This document shows positions 51,740 through 63,059 of a stretch of 64,000 nucleotides of DNA, one piece after another (position 1 is the first letter of the stretch; every line of letters starts with the position of its first letter). The notes beneath the pieces were generated by a model that saw only the letters and a program-made list of their open reading frames with translations, ran no database searches and was not told where the DNA came from. The stretch is from NCBI RefSeq assembly GCF_022835695.1, contig NZ_BQUV01000010.1, forward strand, positions 186,001 through 250,000, in the 5' to 3' direction. Source of the stretch: Bradyrhizobium sp. Ce-3. Lineage in GTDB: Bacteria; Pseudomonadota; Alphaproteobacteria; Rhizobiales; Xanthobacteraceae. The translations under genes were made by a program, and so were the position numbers.

Positions 51740-53368
51740 ATGGCCACAGGGACGGATACGTTCGAACAACGACGCGTGAAGGCACCGACCGTGCGCGATG
51801 CGGTCATCGATCTGCTGCGCCGTCTCGACATGACGTCCGTCTTCGCCAACCCGGGATCGACGGAATTGCCGTTGTTCCGCAACTTCCCCGATGACTTCCG
51901 CTACGTTCTCGGACTTCAGGAGGCCGTCGTCGTCGGCATGGCCGACGGCTTCGCGCAGGCGACGCGCAATGCGGCCTTCGTCAACCTGCATTCGGCGGCG
52001 GGCGTCGGCAATGCGATGGGGAACATCTTCACCGCGTTCAAGAACCGGACGCCCCTCGTGATTACCGCCGGCCAGCAGGCCCGCTCCATTCTCCCGTTCG
52101 ACCCGTTTCTCGCCTCCCGCGAAGCCACCGAGCTTCCGAAGCCCTATGTGAAATGGAGCATCGAACCCGCGCGTGCCGAGGACGTGCCGCATGCAATCGC
52201 GCGCGCCTACTACATGGCCATGACCCAGCCCTGCGGTCCCGTCCTGGTCTCGGTGCCGGTGGACGATTGGGATCGTCCAGCCGAATACCTGCCGGCGCGC
52301 ACCGTCAGCCAGCAGGTCCGCCCCGCTCCCGCCATTCTCGAGCAGATCGGGAACGCCCTCGACCGCGCGAAGCGACCGGCCTTTGTCGTCGGGGCGGCCG
52401 TTGATCGCGACGGGGCATTTGACGAGGTCCGGCGGCTCGCCGAAACGCACAATGCGCGTGTCTTCGCTGCGCCGATGTCCGGCCGCTGCAGCTTCCCGGA
52501 AGACCACCGATTGTTCGCCGGCTTCCTGCCGGCAATCCGCGAGAAGATCGTCCATTTGCTTCAGGGACACGATCTCGTCTTCGCGATCGGCGCGCCGGCG
52601 TTCTCCTATCATGTCGAGGGGTTCGGTCCGCATCTTCCGGCCGGGGCCGAGCTCTGCCAGTTGACCGACGACCCGCAGACCGCCGCATGGACGCCGGAGG
52701 GAATGGCCGCGATCGGCAGCGTAGGGCTGGGCCTCCTGGATCTTCTCGCACGTGCGGCGCCAGCGAGACGCGATGCCCCGCCGGCGCGCGTCGGCGCCCC
52801 GAGAGTGCAGCCGACGGCACCGCTCTCGACCGCCTACGTGATGCAGGCCATCGCCGATACGAAACCAGCTGATGGCATCATCGTCGAGGAAGCGCCGGGC
52901 GCCAGGGCCGTGATGCAGGCGCACCTGCCGATTACACAGAGTGAATCGTTCTACACGATGGATAGCGGCGGCCTCGGCTACGGCATGCCGGCGGCTGTCG
53001 GCGTGGCTCTCGGCAAGCCCGGCCGCCGCGTGATCGCCCTCATGGGCGATGGCTCGAGCCTCTACTCGATCCAGGCAATCTGGAGCGCGGCGCAACTCGG
53101 CCTGCCCGTTAGCTTCGTCATTCTCAAGAACCGGCGCTACGCCGCGCTACAGGATTTCGCGCCCGTGTTCGGCTTCGGCTCGCAGGAGCCCGTCCAGGGC
53201 ACCGACCTACCTGGGCTCGATTTCGTCTCGATCGCAAGGGGTTTCGGCTGCCCCGCAACGCATGTCGAGAAGGCCGAAGGCCTCCACGACGCCCTGGCCA
53301 CCGCATTTAAGTCCGAACGACCAACCCTGATCGAAGTCGAGGTCGAGGACAGAGACCTGCACAAATAG
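51740..53368 (+). CDS. mdlC: Benzoylformate decarboxylase (thiamine-diphosphate enzyme)
   Basis: This 542-residue ThDP enzyme aligns closely with Pseudomonas putida MdlC. The catalytic residues known there as S26, E47, H70 and H281 are present at S40 (ANPGSTELP), E61 (GLQEAVVVG), H84 (NLHSAAGVGNAMG) and H291 (GAPAFSYHVEG). The ThDP motif is GDGSSLYSIQ to ILKN. It converts benzoylformate or its ring-hydroxylated form to the benzaldehyde plus CO2. The pocket segment NRRYAAL replaces MdlC NGTYGAL, which may alter substrate preference. It leads a plus-strand operon through to ring cleavage. Confidence 0.9.
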   Translation: MATGTDTFEQRRVKAPTVRDAVIDLLRRLDMTSVFANPGSTELPLFRNFPDDFRYVLGLQEAVVVGMADGFAQATRNAAFVNLHSAAGVGNAMGNIFTAFKNRTPLVITAGQQARSILPFDPFLASREATELPKPYVKWSIEPARAEDVPHAIARAYYMAMTQPCGPVLVSVPVDDWDRPAEYLPARTVSQQVRPAPAILEQIGNALDRAKRPAFVVGAAVDRDGAFDEVRRLAETHNARVFAAPMSGRCSFPEDHRLFAGFLPAIREKIVHLLQGHDLVFAIGAPAFSYHVEGFGPHLPAGAELCQLTDDPQTAAWTPEGMAAIGSVGLGLLDLLARAAPARRDAPPARVGAPRVQPTAPLSTAYVMQAIADTKPADGIIVEEAPGARAVMQAHLPITQSESFYTMDSGGLGYGMPAAVGVALGKPGRRVIALMGDGSSLYSIQAIWSAAQLGLPVSFVILKNRRYAALQDFAPVFGFGSQEPVQGTDLPGLDFVSIARGFGCPATHVEKAEGLHDALATAFKSERPTLIEVEVEDRDLHK

Positions 53369-53389
53369 AACAGAACCGAGGGAGTAGAC

Positions 53390-54841
53390 ATGAATTCGAT
53401 TTCAATGCTGATCGGCGGCGAACCACAAGCGGCCACCGGTAACGGCACATTCGAGCGCCTCAATCCGCTCGATGGCCAGGTTGCGACGCGCGCGCCGGCC
53501 GCCACGACGCGCGATGCGGTCGCTGCCGTGGAAGCAGCCGCCACAGCCTTCCCGAGCTGGTCTGCGACGGGCCCCTCGGAACGTCGCGCCCTGCTGACCC
53601 GGGCCGCGCACGCGTTGGAAGCCATGGGCCCGGCATTTGCCGCGTCCATCGCTGCTGAAACCGGCGGCTCGGGGATCTGGGCAGGCTTCAACGTCCATCT
53701 CGCGGCCGGCATGCTGCTCGAAGCCGCGGCGATGACGACGCAGATCAGCGGTGAGATCATTCCCTCCGACGTGCCCGGCAGCTTTGCGATGGCGGTGCGG
53801 CAGCCCGCCGGTGTGGTCCTGGGCATGGCGCCCTGGAATGCACCTGTCATCCTCGGCGTGCGCGCCATCGCGCTGCCGCTGGCCTGCGGCAACACCGTCG
53901 TCCTGAAGGGCTCCGAGCTGTGCCCCGCGACGCATGGGCTGATCGTCGAGGCTTTCAAGCAAGCCGGCTTCCCCAAGGGGGTCGTCAATTACGTGACCAA
54001 CGCGCCGTCGGATGCCGGCGCCGTCGTCGAATCGATGATCGCGCATCCCGCTGTCCGCCGCGTCAACTTCACCGGATCGACCCGCGTCGGGAAGATCATA
54101 GCCGCGACATGCGCGAAGTATCTCAAGCCGGCCGTCCTCGAACTCGGCGGCAAGGCACCGCTCGTCATCCTGGACGATGCCGACATCGGCGCCGCCGTGA
54201 ACGCGGCGGCGTTCGGTGCTTTCGCGAATTCGGGGCAGATCTGCATGTCGACCGAACGCATCATTGTCGATGAGACCATCGCAGACGAGTTTGTAGGCCG
54301 CCTTGCCGACAAGGCTTCCAAGCTGCCGCTCGGCGACCCGAGGAAGGGCCCTGTCGTTCTCGGCTCCGTCGTGGACATGACGACCGTCAAGCGCTGCAAC
54401 GAACTGATCGACGACGCACTCGCGAAGGGCGCGAAACTGCTGTGCGGCGGCAAGGCCGATTCCACGCTGATGCCCGCCACGCTGATCGACGGCGTCACAC
54501 CGGACATGCGAATCTACAGCGAAGAGTCGTTTGGACCGATCAAGCCGATCGTTCGGGTCAAGGGCGAGGACGCCGCGATCGCTTGTGCGAACGACAACGC
54601 CTACGGCCTGTCGTCCGCCATGTTCACCAGGGATACGGCGCGAGGCATGCGCGTCGCGGCGCGCATCCAGTCCGGCATCTGCCACATCAACGGCCCCACC
54701 GTGCATGACGAGGCCCAGATGCCGTTCGGAGGCGTGAAGGACAGCGGATACGGCCGATTTGGCGGCAAGTCCGGAATTGCCGAGTTCACGGACGTTCGCT
54801 GGATGACGATTCAGACCAGCGAACGACACTATCCGTTCTGA
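53390..54841 (+). CDS. Aromatic aldehyde dehydrogenase (benzaldehyde/salicylaldehyde type)
   Basis: This 483-residue NAD(P)-linked aldehyde dehydrogenase has N150 (GMAPWNAPV), E251 (LELGGKAPL) and catalytic C285 (NSGQICMSTER). The SGQICMSTER stretch is typical of NahF-like salicylaldehyde and benzaldehyde/vanillin dehydrogenases. It follows the decarboxylase after 21 bp and would turn the (hydroxy)benzaldehyde into (hydroxy)benzoate. The presence of a 4-hydroxybenzoate hydroxylase downstream points to 4-hydroxybenzaldehyde as the physiological substrate. Confidence 0.88.
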   Translation: MNSISMLIGGEPQAATGNGTFERLNPLDGQVATRAPAATTRDAVAAVEAAATAFPSWSATGPSERRALLTRAAHALEAMGPAFAASIAAETGGSGIWAGFNVHLAAGMLLEAAAMTTQISGEIIPSDVPGSFAMAVRQPAGVVLGMAPWNAPVILGVRAIALPLACGNTVVLKGSELCPATHGLIVEAFKQAGFPKGVVNYVTNAPSDAGAVVESMIAHPAVRRVNFTGSTRVGKIIAATCAKYLKPAVLELGGKAPLVILDDADIGAAVNAAAFGAFANSGQICMSTERIIVDETIADEFVGRLADKASKLPLGDPRKGPVVLGSVVDMTTVKRCNELIDDALAKGAKLLCGGKADSTLMPATLIDGVTPDMRIYSEESFGPIKPIVRVKGEDAAIACANDNAYGLSSAMFTRDTARGMRVAARIQSGICHINGPTVHDEAQMPFGGVKDSGYGRFGGKSGIAEFTDVRWMTIQTSERHYPF

Positions 54842-54882
54842 TCAAGCACGAGCCCGATCTCAACCTCCAATGAAGTGATGTC

Positions 54883-54901
54883 GCCTCCCCTCAGGGGAGG
54901 C
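54883..54901 (+). terminator. Intercistronic hairpin before the reductase gene
   Basis: The arms GCCTCCCC (54883-54890) and GGGGAGGC (54894-54901) form an 8-bp GC-rich stem with a TCA loop, 30 bp before the next start and without a U-tract. It is more likely a processing, stability or partial attenuation signal inside the operon than a full terminator. Confidence 0.5.
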
Positions 54902-54931
54902 GCGAGGAAGCTCGTCCAAATGGAGCACAGA

Positions 54932-55882
54932 ATGTCAGATCAGCAGCTACAGCAGCATCGGATCGCCATTCTCGGCTCCGGCGCGATGGGATCATTGTTC
55001 GGCGGCTGCCTTTTCGAAGGCGGATCGGACGTCACCCTGATTGATCTGAATATTCCGCATGTGGAGGCGATCCGCATGCACGGCCTCGAATTGAGCACCG
55101 ACTCGGGCAGACGATTCATCCGCGTCCCGGCTCTCCTTCCGCACGAAGTGACGACGACATTCGACCTCATCATCGTCTTCACCAAGGCCATGCATACGAC
55201 GACTGCACTCTCGGCGGTCCGCAGCTGCATCGGCCCCGGGACGGTATTGTTGAGCCTTCAGAACGGCCTCGACAACAAGCTCGCGCTGACCGCGTTCGCT
55301 CGCCCCCAGAACGTCCTGATCGGCATGACGACCTATCCTGCCGATCTGGTCGCTCCGGGTCATGTCGGGTCGCACGGAACGGGTGTCGCTCGCCTCGCGG
55401 CGATCGCCGAGCCTGCCGCGCCGATTCTGGCACAGCTCCCTGATCTGCTCGCGCGCGGAGGACTAAACGCCACCGTCGATCCGCAGGTCGAAACGGCCAT
55501 CTGGGAGAAGGTGGCGTTCAACGCCGCGCTGAATACGCTTTGCGCGCTGACGCGCTCAACGGTCGGCGAGATCGGCCGCGACCCGATCACTCGGGGGCTG
55601 GCGATCGCGATCGCTGCGGAAGTCTGCAAGACGGCTATCGCCTGCGGCTTTGCGGTGAACCATTCGCACGTCGAGCAGACCTTGGCATCTGCGATGCATC
55701 ACCACACGGGTCACAAGCCTTCGATGCTGCAGGACGTGCTTGCCGGAAAGCCCACGGAGATCGAAGCGATCTGCGGCACCGTCGTGGGGCACGCGAGGCA
55801 ACGCGGCATTTCCACGCCAATTACCGACACCGTCTTGACCCTAATTCGACACATCGATTCGAAGATCGCCTGCAATTCCTGA
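54932..55882 (+). CDS. Ketopantoate reductase family protein (PanE-like)
   Basis: The ATG at 54932 after GGAG gives 316 residues. The NADP-binding Rossmann start is ILGSGAMGSLFGG, with FTKAMHTTTALS and LQNGLDNK, and a helical C-terminal half (EKVAFNAALNTLCALT) carrying the family Lys and Asn residues. PanE reduces ketopantoate, but several family members reduce other 2-oxo acids, and benzoylformate reductase of Enterococcus belongs to this family. Placed between an aldehyde dehydrogenase and an aromatic transporter, it may interconvert benzoylformate and mandelate rather than make pantoate. That role is inferred. Confidence 0.85.
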   Translation: MSDQQLQQHRIAILGSGAMGSLFGGCLFEGGSDVTLIDLNIPHVEAIRMHGLELSTDSGRRFIRVPALLPHEVTTTFDLIIVFTKAMHTTTALSAVRSCIGPGTVLLSLQNGLDNKLALTAFARPQNVLIGMTTYPADLVAPGHVGSHGTGVARLAAIAEPAAPILAQLPDLLARGGLNATVDPQVETAIWEKVAFNAALNTLCALTRSTVGEIGRDPITRGLAIAIAAEVCKTAIACGFAVNHSHVEQTLASAMHHHTGHKPSMLQDVLAGKPTEIEAICGTVVGHARQRGISTPITDTVLTLIRHIDSKIACNS

Positions 55883-55976
55883 ATAGCGGACATCCTGCGC
55901 CGGTGATGCAGGCAAGCGAAGGATCGTGTCGGCACTTCGACCAACACGACGCAAAACAACAGAGAGGAAATCCGTC

Positions 55977-58606
<2,630 letters not shown>

Positions 58607-58736
58607 AGCGGCGAAGTCCACGACGCGGTACCGCGATCACCGGGCTCGCTCGGCAGGATGTAAAAATGGACTGCTCGCATGCGGTGGAGCTCCAAGCATT
58701 GAAGAAGCATACATGTGAAAAACAGGGGCGCCGGCC

Positions 58737-59462
58737 ATGATGGTCGAGAGAGAATTCTTTCAACGCGACCGTCGTCTGCATCCGCCTGCGTTTACTCCGC
58801 AATACAAGACGAGCGTATTGCGTTCGCCGCGCATGCCCCTCTGGTCCTTGCAAACCTCGCTGTCCGAGGTAACCGGTCCTTTGTTCAAGCCCGAAGAATT
58901 GGGGCCGCTCGACAATGATCTCTTGCTCAATTATGCGCGAACCGGCGAGCCGATCGGAGAGCGGACCATCATTCATGGGCACGTCCGCGACGAAGCCGGT
59001 CAGCCCGTTCGCAACACCTTGATCGAGATCTGGCAGGCAAATGCCGGCGGGCGATATCGGCACAAGAACGACACCTATTTCGCGCCCGTCGATCCCAACT
59101 TTGGAGGCTGTGGCCGCACGCTCACGAACGCGGAAGGATACTACGCCTTTCGCACCGTGAAACCCGGTGCGTATCCATTCCGGAACCAGGTGAATTCCTG
59201 GCGGCCCGCCCACGTCCATTTCTCGATCTTCGGATCCGGATTCGCGCAGCGCCTGATCACGCAAATGTATTTCGAAGGCGATCCGCTCATCCCTCATGAC
59301 TCCATCTTGCAGACGATCCCCGATCCGAAGGCGCGCGATCGCCTGATCGCACGGCTCGACCTCAACGCCTCGGTGCCGCTCGATACGCTCGCCTATCGCT
59401 TTGACATCGTGCTGCGGGGAAGTCGTCAAACCCTGTTCGAGAACAAGAGGGAGGGAACCTGA
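58737..59462 (+). CDS. pcaH: Protocatechuate 3,4-dioxygenase beta subunit
   Basis: This 241-residue subunit binds the non-haem Fe(III). The four ligands known in P. putida as Y108, Y147, H160 and H162 are at Y107 (GGRYRH), Y146 (KPGAYPF), H159 and H161 ([11 protein letters not shown]). It cleaves protocatechuate between the hydroxyls to 3-carboxy-cis,cis-muconate. It lies 130 bp after pobA and three bases before pcaG, completing the ring-opening step inside the operon. Confidence 0.93.
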   Translation: MMVEREFFQRDRRLHPPAFTPQYKTSVLRSPRMPLWSLQTSLSEVTGPLFKPEELGPLDNDLLLNYARTGEPIGERTIIHGHVRDEAGQPVRNTLIEIWQANAGGRYRHKNDTYFAPVDPNFGGCGRTLTNAEGYYAFRTVKPGAYPFRNQVNSWRPAHVHFSIFGSGFAQRLITQMYFEGDPLIPHDSILQTIPDPKARDRLIARLDLNASVPLDTLAYRFDIVLRGSRQTLFENKREGT

Positions 59463-59465
59463 GCG

Positions 59466-60095
59466 ATGACCGTTCTGCCGTATACGCCCGAAACGCCGTC
59501 GCAGACAGCTGGTCCCTATGTCCATATCGGCTTGATTCCCCAGCAGGCCGGCTTCGACATATTCCAGAACAATTTCGGCAACGTGCTCTTCGTCCCCGAG
59601 ACGCCCGGCGAGCGCATCCGCATCGAAGGACGCATTCTGGATGGGACAGGCTCGCCGGTGCGCGATATGCTGGTGGAGATTTGGCAGGCCAACGCAGCGG
59701 GCCGGTACAGCCACCCGGCGGACCGACAGGACGATCAGCCGGTCGACCCGTCGTTCCGCGGCTGGGGCCGCGCCGGTACGGACTTCGAGACGGGCGTTTA
59801 CGCCTTCGAGACCATCAAGCCGGGGCGCGTCATCGGCCGCCGCGGGCACGGGCTGATGGCGCCGCATGTCAATCTCTGGCTGGCCGCGCGCGGCGTGAAT
59901 ATCGGGCTGTCAACGCGCATGTATTTCGCCGACGAGCCGATCGCCAACGCTGAAGATCCGGTGCTGCGCATGATCGAGCCCGCGATGCGCCGCGATACGT
60001 TGCTGGCGCGTCGCGAACAGCGCGATGGCAAGACGGTCTATTCGTTCGATATTCACCTCCAGGGCGAGCGTGAAACCGTGTTCTTTGACGCTTGA
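59466..60095 (+). CDS. pcaG: Protocatechuate 3,4-dioxygenase alpha subunit
   Basis: This 209-residue subunit has the intradiol fold with TPSQTAGPYVHIGL, VEIWQANAAGRY and APHVNLWLAARG, but lacks the full iron-ligand set, as expected for the alpha chain, which shapes the active site of PcaH. The gene starts three bases after pcaH. Together they form the heteromeric dioxygenase. Confidence 0.92.
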   Translation: MTVLPYTPETPSQTAGPYVHIGLIPQQAGFDIFQNNFGNVLFVPETPGERIRIEGRILDGTGSPVRDMLVEIWQANAAGRYSHPADRQDDQPVDPSFRGWGRAGTDFETGVYAFETIKPGRVIGRRGHGLMAPHVNLWLAARGVNIGLSTRMYFADEPIANAEDPVLRMIEPAMRRDTLLARREQRDGKTVYSFDIHLQGERETVFFDA

Positions 60096-60107
60096 GGATC
60101 GAGAGCC

Positions 60108-60947
60108 ATGCCAACCAAACCCGTCGTCGTCGCAGTTGCCATCACCGGATCAGTGCCGCGCAAAAGTGATAATCCGGCTTTGCCGGTGACACCCGCCGAA
60201 CAGATCGAATCGACGCACGAGGCGTTCGAAGCGGGCGCGTCGCTCGTCCATATCCATGTGCGCAACGACGACGAAAGCCCGTCTTCCGATGCCGCGCGGT
60301 TTGCGGTCGTGAAGGAAGGCGTTGAGAAACATTGCCCCGGCATGATCGTTCAGTTCTCGACCGGCGGACGGGGCCGCGACCCGGCCGCGCGCGGCTCGGC
60401 GCTTTATCTGAAGCCCGATATGGCGTCGCTGTCCACGGGCTCGGTCAACTTCCCCACCATCATCTATGAAAACCACACGACACTAGTCGAGGACCTCGCC
60501 TCGAAAATGCGGGACAATGGCATCCGGCCCGAGATCGAAATCTTCGACTTGTCCCACATCCACGGCGCACGCCGCCTGATCGACAAGGGACTGATGGATA
60601 CGCGCCCACACGTCCAATTCGTGATGGGCGTGCTGAACGCAATGCCCGCCGACGAGCGACTCCTTGATATCTTGCTCGACGAAACCCGGCGTGTCCTGCC
60701 GCAGTCCACGTGGACGGCGGCGGGGATCGGAGCAAACCAGGCGCGCGTCATGGAATGGGTTCTGGCCCGCGGCGGTGACGGAGTGCGCACTGGCCTCGAA
60801 GACAACATCCGCATTTCCAGGGACCGGCTCGCAAGCAGCAATGCAGAGCTGGTCAAGCTCGCCGTCGACGCCATCGGCCGACACGGTGCCCGCCCCGCCT
60901 CGCCGCGGGAGGCACGCTTGGCTCTCCACCTCGATCCCGTCGCTTAG
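60108..60947 (+). CDS. Beta-keto acid cleavage enzyme (BKACE / Kce family)
   Basis: This 279-residue TIM-barrel enzyme has the metal-binding H48-x-H50 (LVHIHVRNDD), GTAR-like TGGRGRDP, and EIFDLSHIHGARRL. BKACE proteins split a beta-keto acid using acetyl-CoA to give acetoacetate plus a CoA ester; family members are known that act on beta-ketoadipate. It directly follows pcaG, so it may cleave beta-ketoadipate or a related ring-fission product. No pcaBCD or pcaIJF genes lie in the window, so the intermediate steps would be encoded elsewhere. Confidence 0.85.
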   Translation: MPTKPVVVAVAITGSVPRKSDNPALPVTPAEQIESTHEAFEAGASLVHIHVRNDDESPSSDAARFAVVKEGVEKHCPGMIVQFSTGGRGRDPAARGSALYLKPDMASLSTGSVNFPTIIYENHTTLVEDLASKMRDNGIRPEIEIFDLSHIHGARRLIDKGLMDTRPHVQFVMGVLNAMPADERLLDILLDETRRVLPQSTWTAAGIGANQARVMEWVLARGGDGVRTGLEDNIRISRDRLASSNAELVKLAVDAIGRHGARPASPREARLALHLDPVA

Positions 60948-60972
60948 CCATCCGGCGGCGATTGCACGCGCG

Positions 60973-61008
60973 ACGTCTTGGCGCGATGGTCGGAGGTAGC
61001 CAAGACGT
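60973..61008. terminator. 10-bp inverted repeat between convergent genes
   Basis: The arms ACGTCTTGGC (60973-60982) and GCCAAGACGT (60999-61008) are perfect with a 16-base spacer. It lies between the end of the ring-cleavage operon and the convergent RidA-like gene and is a likely bidirectional stop. Confidence 0.6.
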
Positions 61009-61026
61009 GGCCCGACTCACGGCGCG

Positions 61027-61407
61027 TCAGCGCGACGGCACGAATGCAACCGCCTCGATCTCCACGCGTGTGCCGACACCGAGGAGCGACCCGGCTCCGA
61101 TGGCGGTACTGGCCGGCGGCTCTTTGGCGCCCATGAATATTTCGACGCGAGCCCTGTTGAAGCCGTCATAGTCGGCGAGGTCGGCCAGAAAGGCCGTGGT
61201 CTTCACGATATCCGACAGCGAGGCGCCGTGCTTGCCCAACACGCGCGCGATGCGCTCGAATATCCGGCGGGTCTGGAGCTCGATGTTATCGCGCGCGTCC
61301 TCGTCGACGCAAAGGCTTCCCGACAAGAACAGCAGATCCCCGCTCGGTCCGAGCGGGACGCGGCGGGCCGGCGAAAATCGCGGTCTGTTTTCGTGTGACG
61401 TCGACAT
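61027..61407 (-). CDS. RidA/YjgF-family protein lacking the canonical arginine
   Basis: This 126-residue protein has the family fold signatures (LLFLSGSLCVDE, ADLADYDGFNRARVEIF, VEIEAVAFVP). In canonical RidA imine deaminases an Arg precedes the Ser-Thr of PARSTV; here the segment reads EPPASTAIG with Ala at that place. Loss of that Arg marks the non-RidA subgroups, so 2-aminoacrylate deamination is not expected. It is followed, with 27 bp upstream, by an enoyl-CoA hydratase gene on the same strand. Confidence 0.83.
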   Translation of the reverse strand: MSTSHENRPRFSPARRVPLGPSGDLLFLSGSLCVDEDARDNIELQTRRIFERIARVLGKHGASLSDIVKTTAFLADLADYDGFNRARVEIFMGAKEPPASTAIGAGSLLGVGTRVEIEAVAFVPSR

Positions 61408-61433
61408 AAGACTGAACCTTCCTCTTGTGACCC

Positions 61434-62228
61434 TTACTTTTCGGCTAGCGTGGCGGTGGCAAAGGCGGGAGGCCGCCGTTCGGCGAAGGCACGAAGCCCC
61501 TCTTCCGCATCAGCCGTTTGAAGCAATTGCTTTTGCAGCGCACCTTCCAGAACCAGCCCTTCCTCCAGCGAGCCGTCCAATCCGTGCTGGACGGCTCGCT
61601 TCGCGGCCTTGACTGCAAGCGGCCCGTTCGCCGCAATGCGCTTCGCGACCGCAAAGGCGCTATCGAGTAGCGCATCGGCAGCGACCACGCGGTTCACGAG
61701 ACCGATCCGCTCGGCGCGCTGCGCATCGATCGGCTCCCCGGTCAGGATCATCTCGAGGGCGCAGCCCATGGGGACGAGCCGCGGCAGCCGCTGGGTGCCG
61801 CCGCCGCCCGGCAACACACCCCATCGCACCTCCGCCAGGCCAAACCGCGAGTCCGGCGTGCAGACGCGAATGTCGCACGCCATCGCCAGTTCCAGCCCGC
61901 CAGCGATGCAATGGCCCTGGATCGCGGCAATAACCGGCTTGGTGATCTCGCCCGCGAGAGTCATGCCGCCGAAACTGATGGTGCTGTTCGCGCCGTGCAA
62001 GGCTTGCTCGCGGCGCCACGGCATATACGTTTTCAGATCGCCGCCAGAACAGAAGGCACGGCCGCCTGCGCCGGTCAGGACAGCAACCAGCAAATTCGCG
62101 TCGGCCTCGAACTCCTTCCAGACCTCGGCGAGCGCACGATCGTGCTCGACGTCGAGAGCATTCATGGCGTCGGGCCGATTGATCGTGACGAGGGCAACAG
62201 CGCCCTTTCGTTCAAAGTCGATGGACAT
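61434..62228 (-). CDS. Enoyl-CoA hydratase/isomerase family protein
   Basis: This 264-residue crotonase-fold protein has oxyanion-hole regions AFCSGGDLKTY and CIAGGLELAMACDIRV, and both hydratase glutamates appear to be kept, in FGLAEVRWG (place of Glu144) and ALEMILTG (place of Glu164). It should hydrate an enoyl-CoA. It lies between the RidA-like gene and an ABC importer on the minus strand; the substrate is unknown. Confidence 0.86.
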   Translation of the reverse strand: MSIDFERKGAVALVTINRPDAMNALDVEHDRALAEVWKEFEADANLLVAVLTGAGGRAFCSGGDLKTYMPWRREQALHGANSTISFGGMTLAGEITKPVIAAIQGHCIAGGLELAMACDIRVCTPDSRFGLAEVRWGVLPGGGGTQRLPRLVPMGCALEMILTGEPIDAQRAERIGLVNRVVAADALLDSAFAVAKRIAANGPLAVKAAKRAVQHGLDGSLEEGLVLEGALQKQLLQTADAEEGLRAFAERRPPAFATATLAEK

Positions 62229-62240
62229 GATCCGTTTCCC

Positions 62241-63059
62241 TTATGACCGCCCCTGAGGCATCAAGGCCCAGGATTCGAAGGCGGCGAGCGCCGCGTTGAT
62301 GATGAAGCCGAACGCGCCGACGACCGACAGCAGGCCGAAGACCTCGGCCGCGTTGAAATTGCGCTGAGCCATCAGGAGCAGAGCACCGAGCCCCGGCATC
62401 AGCGTCAGCATCTCCGCGAGCAGCGATACGATGATCGCCAGCGGCGCGGCGACGCGTACGCCCGTCAGGATCGACGGCAGCAACGCCGGCAGGAAAATCT
62501 TGGTCACCCGCGCGACCACACCAAGATGGAGGGATCGCGCAGCTTCGAGCAACGTCGGATGCAGCGACCGCACACCTGAGGTCGTGTTGAGCAGAACCGG
62601 CCAGAGCGCCGCAAATACGATCACGAACAGCTTCATTTTTTCGTCGACGCCGATGATCAAGGCCGCCACCGGCACGATGGTGGGCGGCGGCAACGTGCGC
62701 AGGAACTCCAGCGTCGGCCCGAGACAGCGCGCCAGAGCCGGCGAGGCACCGATCAACCCGCCGATGCCGACGCCCAATACCGTGGCAAGAACAAGGGCCA
62801 CGGCGACCGACTGGAACGTCGCCAGCACCGCAGGAACAAGATCTCCCGCGCTCGTCCGATCGCGAAGGGCGGTCGCCCACGTCGACGGAGACGGAAAATA
62901 CGGCGAATGCGGATCGCCGAGCGCCTGCCAGAGCAACAGCAAGGCGATCAGCGGCAGCAGTCCTTGCAACGCCGACCATGCGTTGGCGGCCGCATGGAGA
63001 ACCCGTCGGCGTCCTCTGCCACCGACAACGGCTAGCGCGGGCGCGTCGGTTGCGATCAT
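62241..63059 (-). CDS. ABC permease, SsuC/TauC/NrtB type (second)
   Basis: The ATG at 63059 overlaps the upstream permease stop (ATGA) and gives 272 residues with about six helices. The EAA-like loop EAARSLHLGVVARVTKIFLPALLPSI and the GASPALARCLGPTLEFLRTLPPP segment are typical of the taurine/sulfonate/nitrate family of permeases. It is the downstream member of a two-permease importer, an arrangement unlike the usual single SsuC homodimer. The substrate is unknown. Confidence 0.86.
   Translation of the reverse strand: MIATDAPALAVVGGRGRRRVLHAAANAWSALQGLLPLIALLLLWQALGDPHSPYFPSPSTWATALRDRTSAGDLVPAVLATFQSVAVALVLATVLGVGIGGLIGASPALARCLGPTLEFLRTLPPPTIVPVAALIIGVDEKMKLFVIVFAALWPVLLNTTSGVRSLHPTLLEAARSLHLGVVARVTKIFLPALLPSILTGVRVAAPLAIIVSLLAEMLTLMPGLGALLLMAQRNFNAAEVFGLLSVVGAFGFIINAALAAFESWALMPQGRS

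Noticed and set aside
53402-54829. 475-residue minus-strand open frame opposite the aldehyde dehydrogenase
   Set aside because: It is an antisense shadow; the plus frame holds the catalytic Cys, Glu and Asn of the family.
58624-58635. Palindrome CGCGGTACCGCG upstream of pcaH
   Set aside because: It is a single short GC palindrome with no neighbouring motif; chance is likely in DNA of this composition.
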